64,000 bases of DNA from DASPJL01 sp035628645 (GTDB lineage: Bacteria; Bacteroidota; Bacteroidia; Cytophagales; Cyclobacteriaceae). Numbering within the stretch: position 1 is the first letter of the stretch; each line of letters opens with the position of its first letter. The position numbers were made by a program, and so were the translations under genes. Location: the NCBI GenBank assembly GCA_035628645.1, contig DASPJL010000159.1, positions 8,450 to 72,449 of the forward strand, given 5' to 3'. Positions 45,598-55,317 of this stretch are shown in pieces. The notes beneath the pieces were generated by a model. That model did no database searches. It saw only the letters and a program-made list of their open reading frames with translations, and was not told the origin of the DNA.

Positions 45598-45690
45598 GTG
45601 GAAAACAGAAGCTAGTTTTTGACAGTTGAAAAAATAATATTTATATCAATTTCCTTTCTTTCCTTCAATTTTAGTGGAATCACCCCTTCG

Positions 45691-45722
45691 AAATAAAAAA
45701 CTCCTCTACATAAGTAAAGGAG
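45691..45722 (-). terminator. Terminator of the GH26 gene
   Basis: On the minus strand CTCCTTTAC, loop TTAT, GTAGAGGAG (one mismatched pair) is followed by TTTTTTATTT. It lies 36 bases after the GH26 stop. Confidence 0.8.
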
Positions 45723-45757
45723 CTTTAAATCTTACTGTAACTTGTTTTGTAACTTAA

Positions 45758-47845
45758 TTAACGCTTAAACATTTTATAAACCTTTCTATCTTTTGAATTA
45801 GAGACAGTGATAAAATATAACCCTAATGGAAGGTCGGCGATGTTCAGTATATGCTCCTGTCCTTTATTTTTTTCGGTCAAAAGTACTTTCCCTGAGTGAT
45901 TGGTTAGGGTAATTTTGCTTTCACCATCTAATTGTCCTGTCAGGTTGATTCTTACCTTATCCATAGCAGGATTGGGAAATATGACTGCTTTGCCCTCATT
46001 TATCTCATCCTCGCCCAATCTTGCACCTATATAACTTCCATATACTTCAAATTCAAAGAATGAGAACCCATACACTGTGGCCCTGTTAATACAATATGCT
46101 TTTACATATCGGGCTGTTCCGCTTAATCCCGTATGGTCATCGGTAGCAGAGGATGATTTACCCCATACTTCTTTGATATTCGTCCAATTCACATTGTCAG
46201 TTGATATTTGTAGTTGGTAGTCCGCGGCATAGGCTGCTTCCCAAGCTATTTTTATTCTGCTTATATTATATCTTGCCCCTAAATCCACAATAAAATTCTG
46301 ATTGTTAGCATAAGCGCTTGACCAACGGGTAGTACCGTTAGCGTCTACAGCTTTGGCGCCGGTGTTGGTGGCGTTCTCATTTGATGAAGTAGTGACGGGT
46401 CTGTTATAGGCAAGATTAATAGAACCTCCACCGCTGCTAGAAATTCCCATCCAGTTGATGTTAAATCCTCCGGTTGCTGCTACAATGGCTATGTCCTGTG
46501 TTCCTGCAGGCAATTGAACGGTATGGGAAATTGTTTGCCAGTTTTGCCATCCACCGGTATTAGGCACTGAAATGGTGCCAAAGACCATACTCCCCCCACC
46601 TCTTTCAAGACGAATGCTCCCATTGGCATTGTCACTTGCCACTCTATATTGGACAGTATATGATCCTGCGGAAGGAACATTTACGCTGTAGGTCATCCAA
46701 TCATTTGTCTCAATCCAGCCCACATTTTGTCCCCCACCGGTATCTGATGTATTTTCTGTTTGTACACCGCTCATGTTACAATAACTTTCAGCCTGAATGG
46801 TGGAAGGGACATTATAAGTAGTACATGTGACCCCGCCGCTCCATCCTGGCATTTCTTCTCTTACAATAACTCTTCCGTCCCAATATAGATTTTGAATGGC
46901 TGATACGGAATTTCTTTCCTGAGTCAATTCAGCCCAACCCATGAAGAATGTCCATTTTGGCTCTGCAGCTAATCTGCTGGCAGTTGGCAGTACATCACAT
47001 TCTCCAACTGCTATAGGTTTGCTTCCGGCAAAATTTACCATGGCATTGTATTTCCAGGTAGCAAATCCTTCATAAATATCTAAAGCAGCCACATCATAGT
47101 AATTACTTCCCGGGTTATAGTTGTTCAAATCTGTGGTTAAACTCCCAAAATCCTGAATATCCCATACCCAAATAAGGTTAGATAATCCTTTGGTGTATTT
47201 CATATAGTCATAGGTAATCTGCCACAGTTTTTTAGATCCGTTTGCGCCTGGCCGTCCTGCCCACCAGAATATTCCCTGGTTCTGCTCATGCAAGGGACGC
47301 CAAAGTACTTCAACACCGTTGTCTTCCAGGTATTGCAGGTATTGAGCAACATCATCCATCATGGCTTTCCATCTGTTGTTAAGGTTTGTGCCATTCGTGA
47401 TCAACTCATTCCATTGAGGGTCTGATAAAGTTGTCTGCACACCTCCAGACCAGGAGCATGGCCCCATATTTACTGGATTACAAGCATGCCACATAATGTT
47501 GACCATTGCGCCGGCATCCCATTGCTCTTTAGCTTCATAAGTCATGGTCCATCGGGCATTAATATCTGAGGAGGCAAATAACATATCTCCACTCCATAAG
47601 CCAGGGTAATTTCCCGTAGTAGCTTTGATCCATTCCGTCCATTTATCCGGATCGGAATTGGGTTCCTTATTGTGTTGCCCCGCAACGGTATGATTACCCG
47701 AAATACTATACAGGTAATTAAGGGTTTTAAAAGATGTTTGTGAATAACTTAGTGAAGAAAATAGTATTAAGAAGAGTGTGAATAATTGGGCTTTGCTTCT
47801 ATTGATAAAAAGAAGAAAGTACTTAGTTATGTTTAATTTTTTCAT
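45758..47845 (-). CDS. Secreted GH26 beta-mannanase with CBM6, F5/8-type domain and T9SS sorting domain
   Basis: A 695-residue endo-beta-1,4-mannanase-type enzyme. A signal peptide ends at about residue 36 (LSYSQ). The GH26 barrel spans about 40-345, with acid/base E187 in WRPLHEQN and nucleophile E282 in VGECD. A CBM6 domain follows (about 350-470, IQAESYCNMSGVQTENT), very close to the chitinase CBM6. Then come a discoidin-like F5/8 type C (CBM32-type) domain (about 478-605, NLAYNRPVTTSSNEN) and a type A T9SS sorting domain (FPNPAMDKV to FKR). It is expected on the surface or secreted, acting before the GH5 enzyme encoded downstream. Confidence 0.94.
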   Translation of the reverse strand: MKKLNITKYFLLFINRSKAQLFTLFLILFSSLSYSQTSFKTLNYLYSISGNHTVAGQHNKEPNSDPDKWTEWIKATTGNYPGLWSGDMLFASSDINARWTMTYEAKEQWDAGAMVNIMWHACNPVNMGPCSWSGGVQTTLSDPQWNELITNGTNLNNRWKAMMDDVAQYLQYLEDNGVEVLWRPLHEQNQGIFWWAGRPGANGSKKLWQITYDYMKYTKGLSNLIWVWDIQDFGSLTTDLNNYNPGSNYYDVAALDIYEGFATWKYNAMVNFAGSKPIAVGECDVLPTASRLAAEPKWTFFMGWAELTQERNSVSAIQNLYWDGRVIVREEMPGWSGGVTCTTYNVPSTIQAESYCNMSGVQTENTSDTGGGQNVGWIETNDWMTYSVNVPSAGSYTVQYRVASDNANGSIRLERGGGSMVFGTISVPNTGGWQNWQTISHTVQLPAGTQDIAIVAATGGFNINWMGISSSGGGSINLAYNRPVTTSSNENATNTGAKAVDANGTTRWSSAYANNQNFIVDLGARYNISRIKIAWEAAYAADYQLQISTDNVNWTNIKEVWGKSSSATDDHTGLSGTARYVKAYCINRATVYGFSFFEFEVYGSYIGARLGEDEINEGKAVIFPNPAMDKVRINLTGQLDGESKITLTNHSGKVLLTEKNKGQEHILNIADLPLGLYFITVSNSKDRKVYKMFKR

Positions 47846-47967
47846 AAATAAGGGGGATTAGTTTAACTAAATAAATATCAGTTTATTAAAGGAGAGAAAA
47901 TTGTAGAATAGTGCGGATTTCTTGTAATCTTATCCTTAAGAAGGGGCTAATAGAGGTGAAAGGGTTT

Positions 47968-48419
47968 GCTCACAGATTACCCGGATTTCACGGATTATTC
48001 TTTTTCTGTGTAATCAGTGAAATCTGTGAGATAAAAATAAAAAGAAAGAGTTGCTCACAGATTACCCGGATTTTCACGGATTATTTTTTTTCTGTGTAAA
48101 TCTGTGCGAATCTGTGAGGCAAAATAAAAAGAAAGAGCTGCTCACAGATTACCCGGATTTTCACAGATTATTCTTCTTTGTGTAAATCTGTGCGAATCTG
48201 TGAGATAAAATAAAAAGAAAGACTTTGCTCACAGATTACTCAGATTTTCACGGATTATTCTTTTTCTGTGTAAATCAGTGAAATCTGTGAGATAAAAATA
48301 AAAGAAAGAGTTTGCTCACAGATTACCCGGATTTTCACAGATTATTCTTCTTTGTGTAAATATGTGCGAATCTGTGAGATAAAATAAAAAGAAAGAGTTT
48401 GCTCACGGATTATTCTTTT
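47968..48419. repeat. Tandem array of five 85-88 bp palindromic repeats plus a partial sixth
   Basis: Units start at GCTCACAG at 47968, 48053, 48140, 48228 and 48314, with a shortened unit at 48401. Each has CTCACAGATT at one end and AATCTGTGAG near the other, so each folds into a long hairpin, followed by an A-rich linker (ATAAAATAAAAAGAAAGAG). Two subtypes are visible: units 1 and 4 contain ATCAGTGAAATCTG, units 2, 3 and 5 contain AATCTGTGCGAATCTG. The array lies between divergent genes, directly upstream of the BamA-like gene. Units have no unique spacers. Confidence 0.92.
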
Positions 48420-48485
48420 CTGTGACCTAAGCCAGTAAAAATCCGTAATCATAAAACATTGAAATCAAAAAGGTGGAGATGTCAG

Positions 48486-50297
48486 ATGATGAAATTGTTA
48501 TTCCCTTTTTTATTAGTCCTGCTACTTCCTCTGGTCGTGTCGGGGCAAAATAAACCAGACGAGAAAGAAACCGCTCTCAGTGATTCTGTTACCATTTACA
48601 AAAAAATTAAAAAGTTTTCCATTAAAAGGAAATGGACATCCTGGCTTTATGGGGCAATTTTTATTGATCCCGGAAAGAGCAAAGCCAAAAAAGGGGAAAA
48701 ATCTCCCGGTAAAAGGAAGGACAATTTTAATAATTATAAAAAAAGAATTATCAGGGAAATAACTATTATTACGCTGGATCCTTTTGGGGCCAACATTAGT
48801 GATACCACGCTTGTGGTTGAAAATAAGCTGGTAAATATTGGGAACACCTTGCATAAAAAATCGAGAAAACTAACTATACAGAACCAACTCCTATTTCGTG
48901 AAGATCATAAGCTAGACCCTTATAAACTGAGGGAAAGTGAAAGAATACTTCGAAGTTCGGAATATGTAAGGGATGCAAAAATCACAGTGAATCCAGCTGA
49001 AAAAGACAGCGTGGATATCGTGGTGCTGGTCCAGGACCAATGGTCCATATTAGGTGCGGTCAACGGAAGGAAAGTAGAAGTTTTTGATGTCAATTTTCTC
49101 GGATTGGCACATAGAATTTCAGGCAGTGTAAACTATGGCGGCGTTGAGAAATTCACTTACAATGCCAGTTATCACGTACCCTACATTCGGAATACCTTTA
49201 TTACCGCCGGTGCCTTTTATAATACTTCTTTAATAAATGGTCTTAAAGGGGTAAGTGTAGGAAGGGAGTTTTATTCACCTCTCACCAAATGGGCAGGGGG
49301 AATAGATCTAATTCAAAGAAGGGCAATAGACCTGATCCCGGTGAATGACACGCTAAACGCTGAGGTTCCTGTTAAATATAATTATCAGGATTTTTGGGGA
49401 GGAGTAAGTTTTAAGATAAGGGCCGGAGAAGAGGACCGGGAAAGAGGTGCACGACTCGTTACAACCGGCAGAATATTGAATACAATTTATCGGAATAATT
49501 TTCTTGAGTTTGAAGACTCTTCAAAAATTTACCAAAACTCAACTTTATATCTTGCCAGTATCGGATACTCTGTCCGCAGGTATTATAAAGACCGGTATAT
49601 CTACAAATTTGGTCGGTTTGAAGACGTTCCTGAGGGGAGTCTGATCGCCTTAGTAGGTGGGTATGAAAAAAGGGAAATTTATGGGAGACACTATATGGGC
49701 ATAAGAGGAGCGGTTGGAAGGCATGTCGAAAACCTGGGATATTTGTCCGGCGCCCTGGAATATGGTTCATTTATCAATACCGGCAACCTGGAAAAAGGAG
49801 TATTTAATGGAAATTTTTCTTATTTCAGCGATTTATGGAGCTTAAAAAGATGGGCTATGAGGCAGTTCATCTATTACAGCTATACCAAAGGGTATAATAG
49901 AGATCCTAATGAATGGATCGAAATAAATGGAAGTAATGGTTTATATGGATTTGACGGGAACAATGCAAGAGGCAAAAACAGAATGATGTTAAGTTTTGAA
50001 AATGTACTATACACGCCCTTCCAGCTCCTTGGCTTTCACTTCGCAACACTTGCATTTGCCGGGTTCGGACTGGTAGGAGACTCAAACAGTCCCTTGTTAA
50101 AAAGCAGGCTCCATCAGGTATATGGACTTGGACTTTTAATCAGAAATGAAAACCTGATCATAAATACCTTTCAGCTTTCTTTTGGCGTATATCCAAATCC
50201 CGGAGGGCCAACTTTTAAATTTAATCCTATAAGCGGTTACCAGTTACGGTTTAACGACTTTTTCCTTTCTAAACCCGATCTTATAACTTATAGATAG
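48486..50297 (+). CDS. BamA/TamA-like outer membrane protein
   Basis: About 603 residues from ATG 48486 or 48489, preceded by AGGTGGAG; a TTG start at 48459 is less likely. A signal peptide (MMKLLFPFLLVLLLPLVVSG) is followed by a Lys-rich segment. A POTRA-like region comes next (about 85-190; IREITIITLDPFG, LRESERILRSSEYVRDAKI). A beta-barrel with alternating aromatic residues extends to the C-terminus. It resembles Omp85-type proteins that insert or export outer-membrane proteins, but the family assignment is by pattern only. Its promoter must lie in or next to the tandem repeat array. Confidence 0.72.
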   Translation: MMKLLFPFLLVLLLPLVVSGQNKPDEKETALSDSVTIYKKIKKFSIKRKWTSWLYGAIFIDPGKSKAKKGEKSPGKRKDNFNNYKKRIIREITIITLDPFGANISDTTLVVENKLVNIGNTLHKKSRKLTIQNQLLFREDHKLDPYKLRESERILRSSEYVRDAKITVNPAEKDSVDIVVLVQDQWSILGAVNGRKVEVFDVNFLGLAHRISGSVNYGGVEKFTYNASYHVPYIRNTFITAGAFYNTSLINGLKGVSVGREFYSPLTKWAGGIDLIQRRAIDLIPVNDTLNAEVPVKYNYQDFWGGVSFKIRAGEEDRERGARLVTTGRILNTIYRNNFLEFEDSSKIYQNSTLYLASIGYSVRRYYKDRYIYKFGRFEDVPEGSLIALVGGYEKREIYGRHYMGIRGAVGRHVENLGYLSGALEYGSFINTGNLEKGVFNGNFSYFSDLWSLKRWAMRQFIYYSYTKGYNRDPNEWIEINGSNGLYGFDGNNARGKNRMMLSFENVLYTPFQLLGFHFATLAFAGFGLVGDSNSPLLKSRLHQVYGLGLLIRNENLIINTFQLSFGVYPNPGGPTFKFNPISGYQLRFNDFFLSKPDLITYR

Positions 50298-50378
50298 TTG
50301 GAAGCTGCACGTCGGAAATTAGTTAATATAAATCGCTAAATAAAAAATTAATCCGAAATAAAGGGGTAACTTCCGAAG

Positions 50379-50534
50379 ATGGTACGATCAATGAGAAATT
50401 TACTTGAAATGGTGATGGGGTTTTTATGGGGAAAGAATAAAAGGTACTCAAATGAAGAAATGACGATCTTTTATCTGTTTATCACTGTCGTTCTTTCAGT
50501 TTTGCTTTTTGCTATATTAATTAATTATAATTAG
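50379..50534 (+). CDS. Small single-helix membrane protein, hypothetical
   Basis: A 51-codon frame. The N-terminal half is amphipathic and basic (SMRNLLEMVMGFLWGKNKRY); the C-terminal half is one hydrophobic helix (IFYLFITVVLSVLLFAILIN). GGGGT and GAAG precede the ATG but no clear ribosome binding site is seen. The composition fits a real small membrane protein; no family was recognised. Confidence 0.45.
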   Translation: MVRSMRNLLEMVMGFLWGKNKRYSNEEMTIFYLFITVVLSVLLFAILINYN

Positions 50535-50645
50535 TAAAATTCAAATAAAAGCTTTCTGCTAAGAAGTTCTCTTCTTTCTTTTGGGATAAAAACACTTCTT
50601 TTGTATCCTTCCTTATATACTAGCTGTTACTCTTATTTTACATTT

Positions 50646-50795
50646 ATGGATCTTTCAATAAAAGAAAAATACCTCCTTACTAAAATTGAACCCAAACTAT
50701 TTTATCTGAAATATTTCAAAAGCGTTCAGGTTTATTTTAATAAAACCCTGATCCGAAAGAAGATCACCAATGTGATGCTGATGGGCAATAATTGA
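50646..50795 (+). CDS. Possible small protein, hypothetical
   Basis: A 49-codon frame (MDLSIKEKYLLTKIEPKLFY) that is Lys-rich and partly helical. It follows the small membrane protein by 110 bases. There is no family resemblance; it could be chance. Confidence 0.25.
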   Translation: MDLSIKEKYLLTKIEPKLFYLKYFKSVQVYFNKTLIRKKITNVMLMGNN

Positions 50796-50881
50796 TGAAG
50801 GAGAATCTGAACGGAAAGCTATGAAAGGAGTGGAATCAAGAATTTCCGGTCTTCTGATAATTCATTGAGTTCCATTAAAAT

Positions 50882-50936
50882 TCCGGTTAAGGCAGAAAGA
50901 AATTAATAATTTTTCAGCACTTGAACTTTAACCGGA
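50882..50936 (+). promoter_or_regulatory. Structured leader upstream of the cold-shock gene
   Basis: TCCGGTTAA (50882-50890) and TTAACCGGA (50928-50936) are exact reverse complements across a 37-base loop, ending 33 bases before the cold-shock ATG. Cold-shock genes often have structured leaders that refold with temperature, so a regulatory hairpin is plausible. Confidence 0.45.
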
Positions 50937-50968
50937 GTATTAATGTCTTTACTGTATATAAATAAAAA

Positions 50969-51160
50969 ATGCAAAAAGGTACAGTAAAATTTTTTAATGA
51001 CACCAAAGGATTTGGGTTCATTAAGCCAAGTGATTCTAGTGAAGACATCTTTGTTCATGTAAGCGGTCTTATTCATGAAATCAAAGAAAACGATCAAGTA
51101 AAGTTTGAAGTTGAAAGAGGAAAGAAAGGTCTGAATGCGGTAAATGTAGAGATTCTTTAA
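50969..51160 (+). CDS. Cold-shock protein (CspA family)
   Basis: A 63-residue single cold-shock domain that binds single-stranded RNA and DNA. RNP1 (KGFGFI) and RNP2 (DIFVHV) motifs are intact, and the start (MQKGTVKFFNDTKGFGFI) is typical. It is likely an RNA chaperone induced by cold or growth changes. The gene is monocistronic with its own terminator and a possible structured leader. Confidence 0.96.
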   Translation: MQKGTVKFFNDTKGFGFIKPSDSSEDIFVHVSGLIHEIKENDQVKFEVERGKKGLNAVNVEIL

Positions 51161-51200
51161 TATTTGTAAATATTTAAATAATTCAATTTACTTTAAGAAA

Positions 51201-51225
51201 AACATGCTCCAGGGCATGTTTTTTT
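51201..51225 (+). terminator. Terminator of the cold-shock gene
   Basis: AACATGC, a 6-base loop, GCATGTT, then a run of T residues. Confidence 0.88.
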
Positions 51226-51243
51226 ATTTTTAGTAAATCCTAT

Positions 51244-53247
51244 TTACAATTTAAAATAAACTTTAAAGGTGGTTCCAACCCCCACCTCACTGGATACTTC
51301 AATTTTGCCTCGTGAATTATCAATGATTTTTTTGACCATATAAAGCCCTATTCCTGATCCTTCTACGTGACTATGAAATCTTTTGAACATTGAAAAGATC
51401 TTCGATCGGTCCTGGGCATTTATACCTAATCCGTTGTCTTCTATTTGAAACACCTCATAATTATCTTCTTCGTAACAGATAATTTTTATTGTTAATGGTC
51501 TTGAGTCTGAGCGGTATTTTATAGAATTGGAAATTAAATTATAAACTATACTTCTAAAGTTCTTTCTTGAAAAATTTATTGTCGGGCATTTGTCCACCTC
51601 TATTATAAACCGGGCATTTGATTCTTCTATTATATTGTGAAGGTCAAGATTTACCTCTTTAATGATTTCCGTCACATTTATTGCGGCGACATCCTCTCCC
51701 AGTTCTTTTTGAATTTTTGTGATCTCTGTTAAATCATTAATTGTGTTTTTAAACCTATCGATGGAACTTTGCATTAACTCCATTATCTTTTCTATGTTAT
51801 TATTTCCTATCACGTCTGATGGAAGTTTTCGAATAAGCATAGAAAGCAGCCCTTCAATATTTGAAATAGGCGCTTTTAAATCATGAGAGGCGGTATAAAT
51901 AAAATTATCCAAATCCGAATTTATCAACGTCAACTGACTGTTAGCTCCACTTAACTCTTCATTAGAAGCTTCTAATTCTTCATTTGTTGCGGCCAATTCC
52001 TGCGTTAACTTTTGTAGATTTTCCTGAAGTAATTTGTGTTCATGAATATCCGTGCAGGTACCTACCCACTGAGTTATTTCTCCAGCTTCATTGCGTGACG
52101 GCAATGCCCTTCCCAACACCCATCGGTATTCATTATTTGCATTCCTGAGACGATATTCTGCTTCGAACAAGTTGCCGGTAGATAAAGAATGTTGCCATTT
52201 TTTTGAAGTGTATAACTGATCATCCGGATGAAAATGATTTTTCCAACTTTCAATGGCGGGCAAATCCTTCGAGGAACCTGTGAAATCATACCATTGTCTG
52301 TTCAGGAATGTATTTCTACCTTGCTTATCTGCGGTCCATGCGATGTGAGAAATTCCTTCTAAAATTGACTGAGAATGCAAGGCCAACTTCTCCAACACAT
52401 TACGCGCCTCAACCAGATCAGTGACATCTACACCAAAAACCATGATCCCATTTATTTTGCCATTATAATCTTGTCTTGCTTTATAAATAAAATTAAAATA
52501 GGCAGGTTGTAATTTACCTTCATCGAATCTATCCAGCATTACGGATACTTCATTTCCGACATAAGATTCTCCGGTATGATAAACATTGTCAAGGATTTTA
52601 CTGATGGGTTGGTCTTTTATTTCCGGTAGGGCTTCCAAAACCGGTTTCCCCTGGAGACTCCTGCCGGGGAATATCTTTTGATACACAGGATTCACCAATT
52701 CAAATACATGATCAGGCCCGCGCACAATTGCCATCATGGCCGGCATATTCATAAACAGATCATGGAGAATATAACTTTGTCTTTCTGCTTCTGTCCGGGT
52801 GGCTGTTTCTCCAATGGTATCTCTTTCCAGTTCAATTCTTTTTCGTGCTTCAACCGACTCGGTAACTTCTACTGCTGTCTGGATTATTCCTATAACTTGA
52901 CCATCCTGTCTGAGCGGTTCATATTGAATATTGAAATAAGCAAGATTGAGTTTTCCATTTCTTTCTAAGTAAGCAGGCATTTCATTGCCCCGAAAAGGTT
53001 GCCCTGTCGATAATACATCTTGAAAAATCTTTTCATAGCCTTGGTTTCTTACCTCGGGAATTGCCTCAAACAAAGGTTTGTCTTTAACCTGTTCTAGCGT
53101 TCTGCCCCAGGCCTTAAGCATCATTTTATTCGCAAGCGCTATTATGTGTTCTTTTCCTAAATAAACTCCCATAGCAATAGGCGCCTGCTCATAAACACTA
53201 TTAAGTAAATTCAATCTATATGTATCGGATTTAAGTTGAATATCCAT
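51244..53247 (-). CDS. Multi-PAS sensor histidine kinase
   Basis: A 667-residue cytoplasmic kinase with no membrane helix. Three PAS domains are visible: two PAS_4-type at about 12-130 (YEQAPIAMGVYLGKEHII) and 165-280 (MNMPAMMAIVRGPDHVFELV), and a PAS_3-type at about 295-405 (HIAWTADKQGRNTFLNRQWY). A coiled coil (ELAATNEELEASNEELSG) leads to HisKA (YTASHDLKAPISN, His in ASHD) and HATPase (NLISNSIKYRS, DNGLGIN, GSGIGLYMVKK). No receiver is fused and no response regulator gene is adjacent, so this is an orphan kinase. Confidence 0.94.
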   Translation of the reverse strand: MDIQLKSDTYRLNLLNSVYEQAPIAMGVYLGKEHIIALANKMMLKAWGRTLEQVKDKPLFEAIPEVRNQGYEKIFQDVLSTGQPFRGNEMPAYLERNGKLNLAYFNIQYEPLRQDGQVIGIIQTAVEVTESVEARKRIELERDTIGETATRTEAERQSYILHDLFMNMPAMMAIVRGPDHVFELVNPVYQKIFPGRSLQGKPVLEALPEIKDQPISKILDNVYHTGESYVGNEVSVMLDRFDEGKLQPAYFNFIYKARQDYNGKINGIMVFGVDVTDLVEARNVLEKLALHSQSILEGISHIAWTADKQGRNTFLNRQWYDFTGSSKDLPAIESWKNHFHPDDQLYTSKKWQHSLSTGNLFEAEYRLRNANNEYRWVLGRALPSRNEAGEITQWVGTCTDIHEHKLLQENLQKLTQELAATNEELEASNEELSGANSQLTLINSDLDNFIYTASHDLKAPISNIEGLLSMLIRKLPSDVIGNNNIEKIMELMQSSIDRFKNTINDLTEITKIQKELGEDVAAINVTEIIKEVNLDLHNIIEESNARFIIEVDKCPTINFSRKNFRSIVYNLISNSIKYRSDSRPLTIKIICYEEDNYEVFQIEDNGLGINAQDRSKIFSMFKRFHSHVEGSGIGLYMVKKIIDNSRGKIEVSSEVGVGTTFKVYFKL

Positions 53248-53554
53248 TAAAGTAGGAATAATAGTTCCTCTTATAATTGTCGCAATTTTTAATTAATACT
53301 AAAGGCCAGCGTATGATAGATCCGCCCTTTTTCTTGAAAAGCTAACGGCGGCGCGTCCTTCAAAGTTTTCACATATTCAGTGAATCGGAACCGATACTTT
53401 GAGCAGCTACTATTTTCAGTTTTAATATAAATTCTTGCCATTTATCCCATTTTTAAAACCATAGGTATAAATCACCTATTTGATTTTTCTAATTGTCTTT
53501 TACTTTGATCTATCAATTCAAAATAACAAAGGAAACAATTAAACATTTATCGCC
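53248..53554. other. Intergenic region between kinase and SnoaL-like gene
   Basis: About 305 bases between divergent genes. A TTTTACTTTGATC string near 53500 resembles but does not match the -7 consensus. No gene was seen. Confidence 0.3.
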
Positions 53555-54025
53555 ATGAAAAATCTACTTATCTTATCATTAATGATCCTGTCATTATCCG
53601 CCAATGCTCAAGACAAAGAAACAACCTACAAAAATGCCTTGATCGACCATAACAAGAAAGTTATCGCTTCTTTTTATGACGCGCTTGAACGAAAAGATTA
53701 CAGTCAGTTAAATGGAATAATCGACTTTTATGGAAAAGCAGTTTATGCAAATCAATCCAAGAATGTTCAGGATACTATTCAGGGAAGAGAAGCCATCGGT
53801 ACGCAATTCAGATCCGAGTTAGGTGCTTTTGCCAAGGTAAAATACACTACAAAAATATATGAGTCTGAGGATCCTTCCCTTGTTTCGGTAAAGGTAAAAG
53901 GGTTGCTAACATCGGCAGACGGCGTAAAAACCCAAAGTAATTATATGGCCACCTTTAAGTTAAAGAATGGAAAAATTGTTGAATATGTAGAGTATGACAA
54001 TTTGAGTCAAAGTGGACGCTCTTAA
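53555..54025 (+). CDS. Exported SnoaL/NTF2-like protein
   Basis: A 156-residue protein with a signal peptide (MKNLLILSLMILSLSANAQ). The mature part has the cone-shaped NTF2/SnoaL pattern (VIASFYDALERKDYSQLNGI, GREAIGTQF, MATFKLKNGKIVEYVEYDN). Such proteins bind small molecules or act as small enzymes; the ligand is not predictable. The gene is followed by its own terminator. Confidence 0.8.
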   Translation: MKNLLILSLMILSLSANAQDKETTYKNALIDHNKKVIASFYDALERKDYSQLNGIIDFYGKAVYANQSKNVQDTIQGREAIGTQFRSELGAFAKVKYTTKIYESEDPSLVSVKVKGLLTSADGVKTQSNYMATFKLKNGKIVEYVEYDNLSQSGRS

Positions 54026-54064
54026 TAGCTAGAAATAATCGGGAATAATAATTAAGGACAAAAG

Positions 54065-54091
54065 GCCTGAAAATATACTTCAGGCTTTTTT
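54065..54091 (+). terminator. Terminator of the SnoaL-like gene
   Basis: GCCTGAA, a 7-base loop, TTCAGGC, then six T residues. Confidence 0.88.
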
Positions 54092-54258
54092 CTTATAAAT
54101 TACAAAAAGAGGGCTTTTAATTCTTTTTTAACTGAGCAGTTTATTTTATAACCTACTTAACAATCACTTAAACCTCTTACTTTTAATGACGTAGTTTTTA
54201 ATGCAGCAATAAGAAGCTTCTTTGCTTCATGCATTTATTTTTACATAAAAACAAAACT

Positions 54259-55308
54259 ATGGCTATTAAATTAAAACCCTTAAAAGATCAGGTAATTGTA
54301 ATAACAGGAGCTTCCAGTGGAATAGGTCTGGCGACAGCGTTGTCCGCGGCTGAGGAAGGTGCAAAGGTTGTGCTGGCTGCGAGGAATGAAGAAGCCTTAC
54401 AGGAGATTGAACAAAGAATAAACTTATCGGGTGGCTCAGCTACCTATGTAGTAGCGGATGTAGGGATTAAGGAAGATGTTGAAGATATAGCCAAAGCAGC
54501 CATTAATGAATTCGGCAGGATCGATACCTGGGTGAACGATGCCGGCGTAGCAATTTATGGTAAACTGGAAGAAGTAAAGGACGAAGACAGCAGAAAATTA
54601 TTCGAGACAAATTTCTGGGGTGTTGTCAATGGGTCATTAACGGCTTTAAAACATTTGAAACAATCCGGAGGGGCGCTTATAAATGTTGGAAGCGTCGTGT
54701 CGGATGTAGCCGTTCCAATCCAGGGAATGTATTCGGCAAGTAAACATGCGGTAAAAGGATTTACAGATGCCTTGAGAATAGAGCTTGAAATGGACAAAGC
54801 ACCCGTATCTGTCACCTTGATAAAACCTTCGGGGATCAATACGCCTTACCCCGAACATGCCAGAAATTATACCGATAAAGAAGTAAAGCTACCTCCACCG
54901 GTATATGACCCTAAAGAAGTAGCCTATGCCATTCTCCATGCGGCACAAAATCCGATAAGGGATGTATTCGTTGGCGGCGGCGGAAAAATGATGAGCAGTA
55001 CCAATAAGTATGCACCGAAATTAATGGATAAACTCTCCGGGAAATTTATAGCAAAGGAGGAGCTTATGGACGAACCATCGCAGCATTTCGAAGGTACGCT
55101 TTATGATCCCGGGGAAGGAGGAAGAATCGATGGAAACTATCCCGGAATGGTAAGAAGTACCAGCTATTACACCAGAGCATCCTTAAGTTCAGTGCTAACG
55201 AGTGCCTTGCTGGCTGCAGCGGGATTAACCGCGCTTGCCTTAATTGGAAAAAATTCACTTGCAGATGTAGCAAAGGAGACCATGGAGACGGTAAAAGAAA
55301 AAGTCTAG
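54259..55308 (+). CDS. Short-chain dehydrogenase/reductase with C-terminal membrane helix
   Basis: About 349 residues from ATG 54259 (MAIKLKPLKDQVIVITGASS); the earlier in-frame ATG lies in a poor context. Rossmann NAD(P)-binding motif GASSGIG, the NDAG-type motif (VNDAGVAIYG), catalytic Ser (SVVSD) and YSASK are all present, so it should be an active oxidoreductase of unknown substrate. It is longer than a classical SDR: an extra C-terminal region ends in a hydrophobic helix (SVLTSALLAAAGLTALALIG) that may anchor it to the membrane. Confidence 0.92.
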   Translation: MAIKLKPLKDQVIVITGASSGIGLATALSAAEEGAKVVLAARNEEALQEIEQRINLSGGSATYVVADVGIKEDVEDIAKAAINEFGRIDTWVNDAGVAIYGKLEEVKDEDSRKLFETNFWGVVNGSLTALKHLKQSGGALINVGSVVSDVAVPIQGMYSASKHAVKGFTDALRIELEMDKAPVSVTLIKPSGINTPYPEHARNYTDKEVKLPPPVYDPKEVAYAILHAAQNPIRDVFVGGGGKMMSSTNKYAPKLMDKLSGKFIAKEELMDEPSQHFEGTLYDPGEGGRIDGNYPGMVRSTSYYTRASLSSVLTSALLAAAGLTALALIGKNSLADVAKETMETVKEKV

Positions 55309-55317
55309 ATTTTCAGT

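Noticed and set aside
47911..48099. ORF running through the hairpin repeats
   Set aside because: The frame consists of repeat sequence read through by chance; no ribosome binding site or conserved motif.
47968..48419. CRISPR array
   Set aside because: Units are 85-88 bp, nearly identical throughout and without unique spacers; no cas genes are present. These are tandem palindromic repeats.
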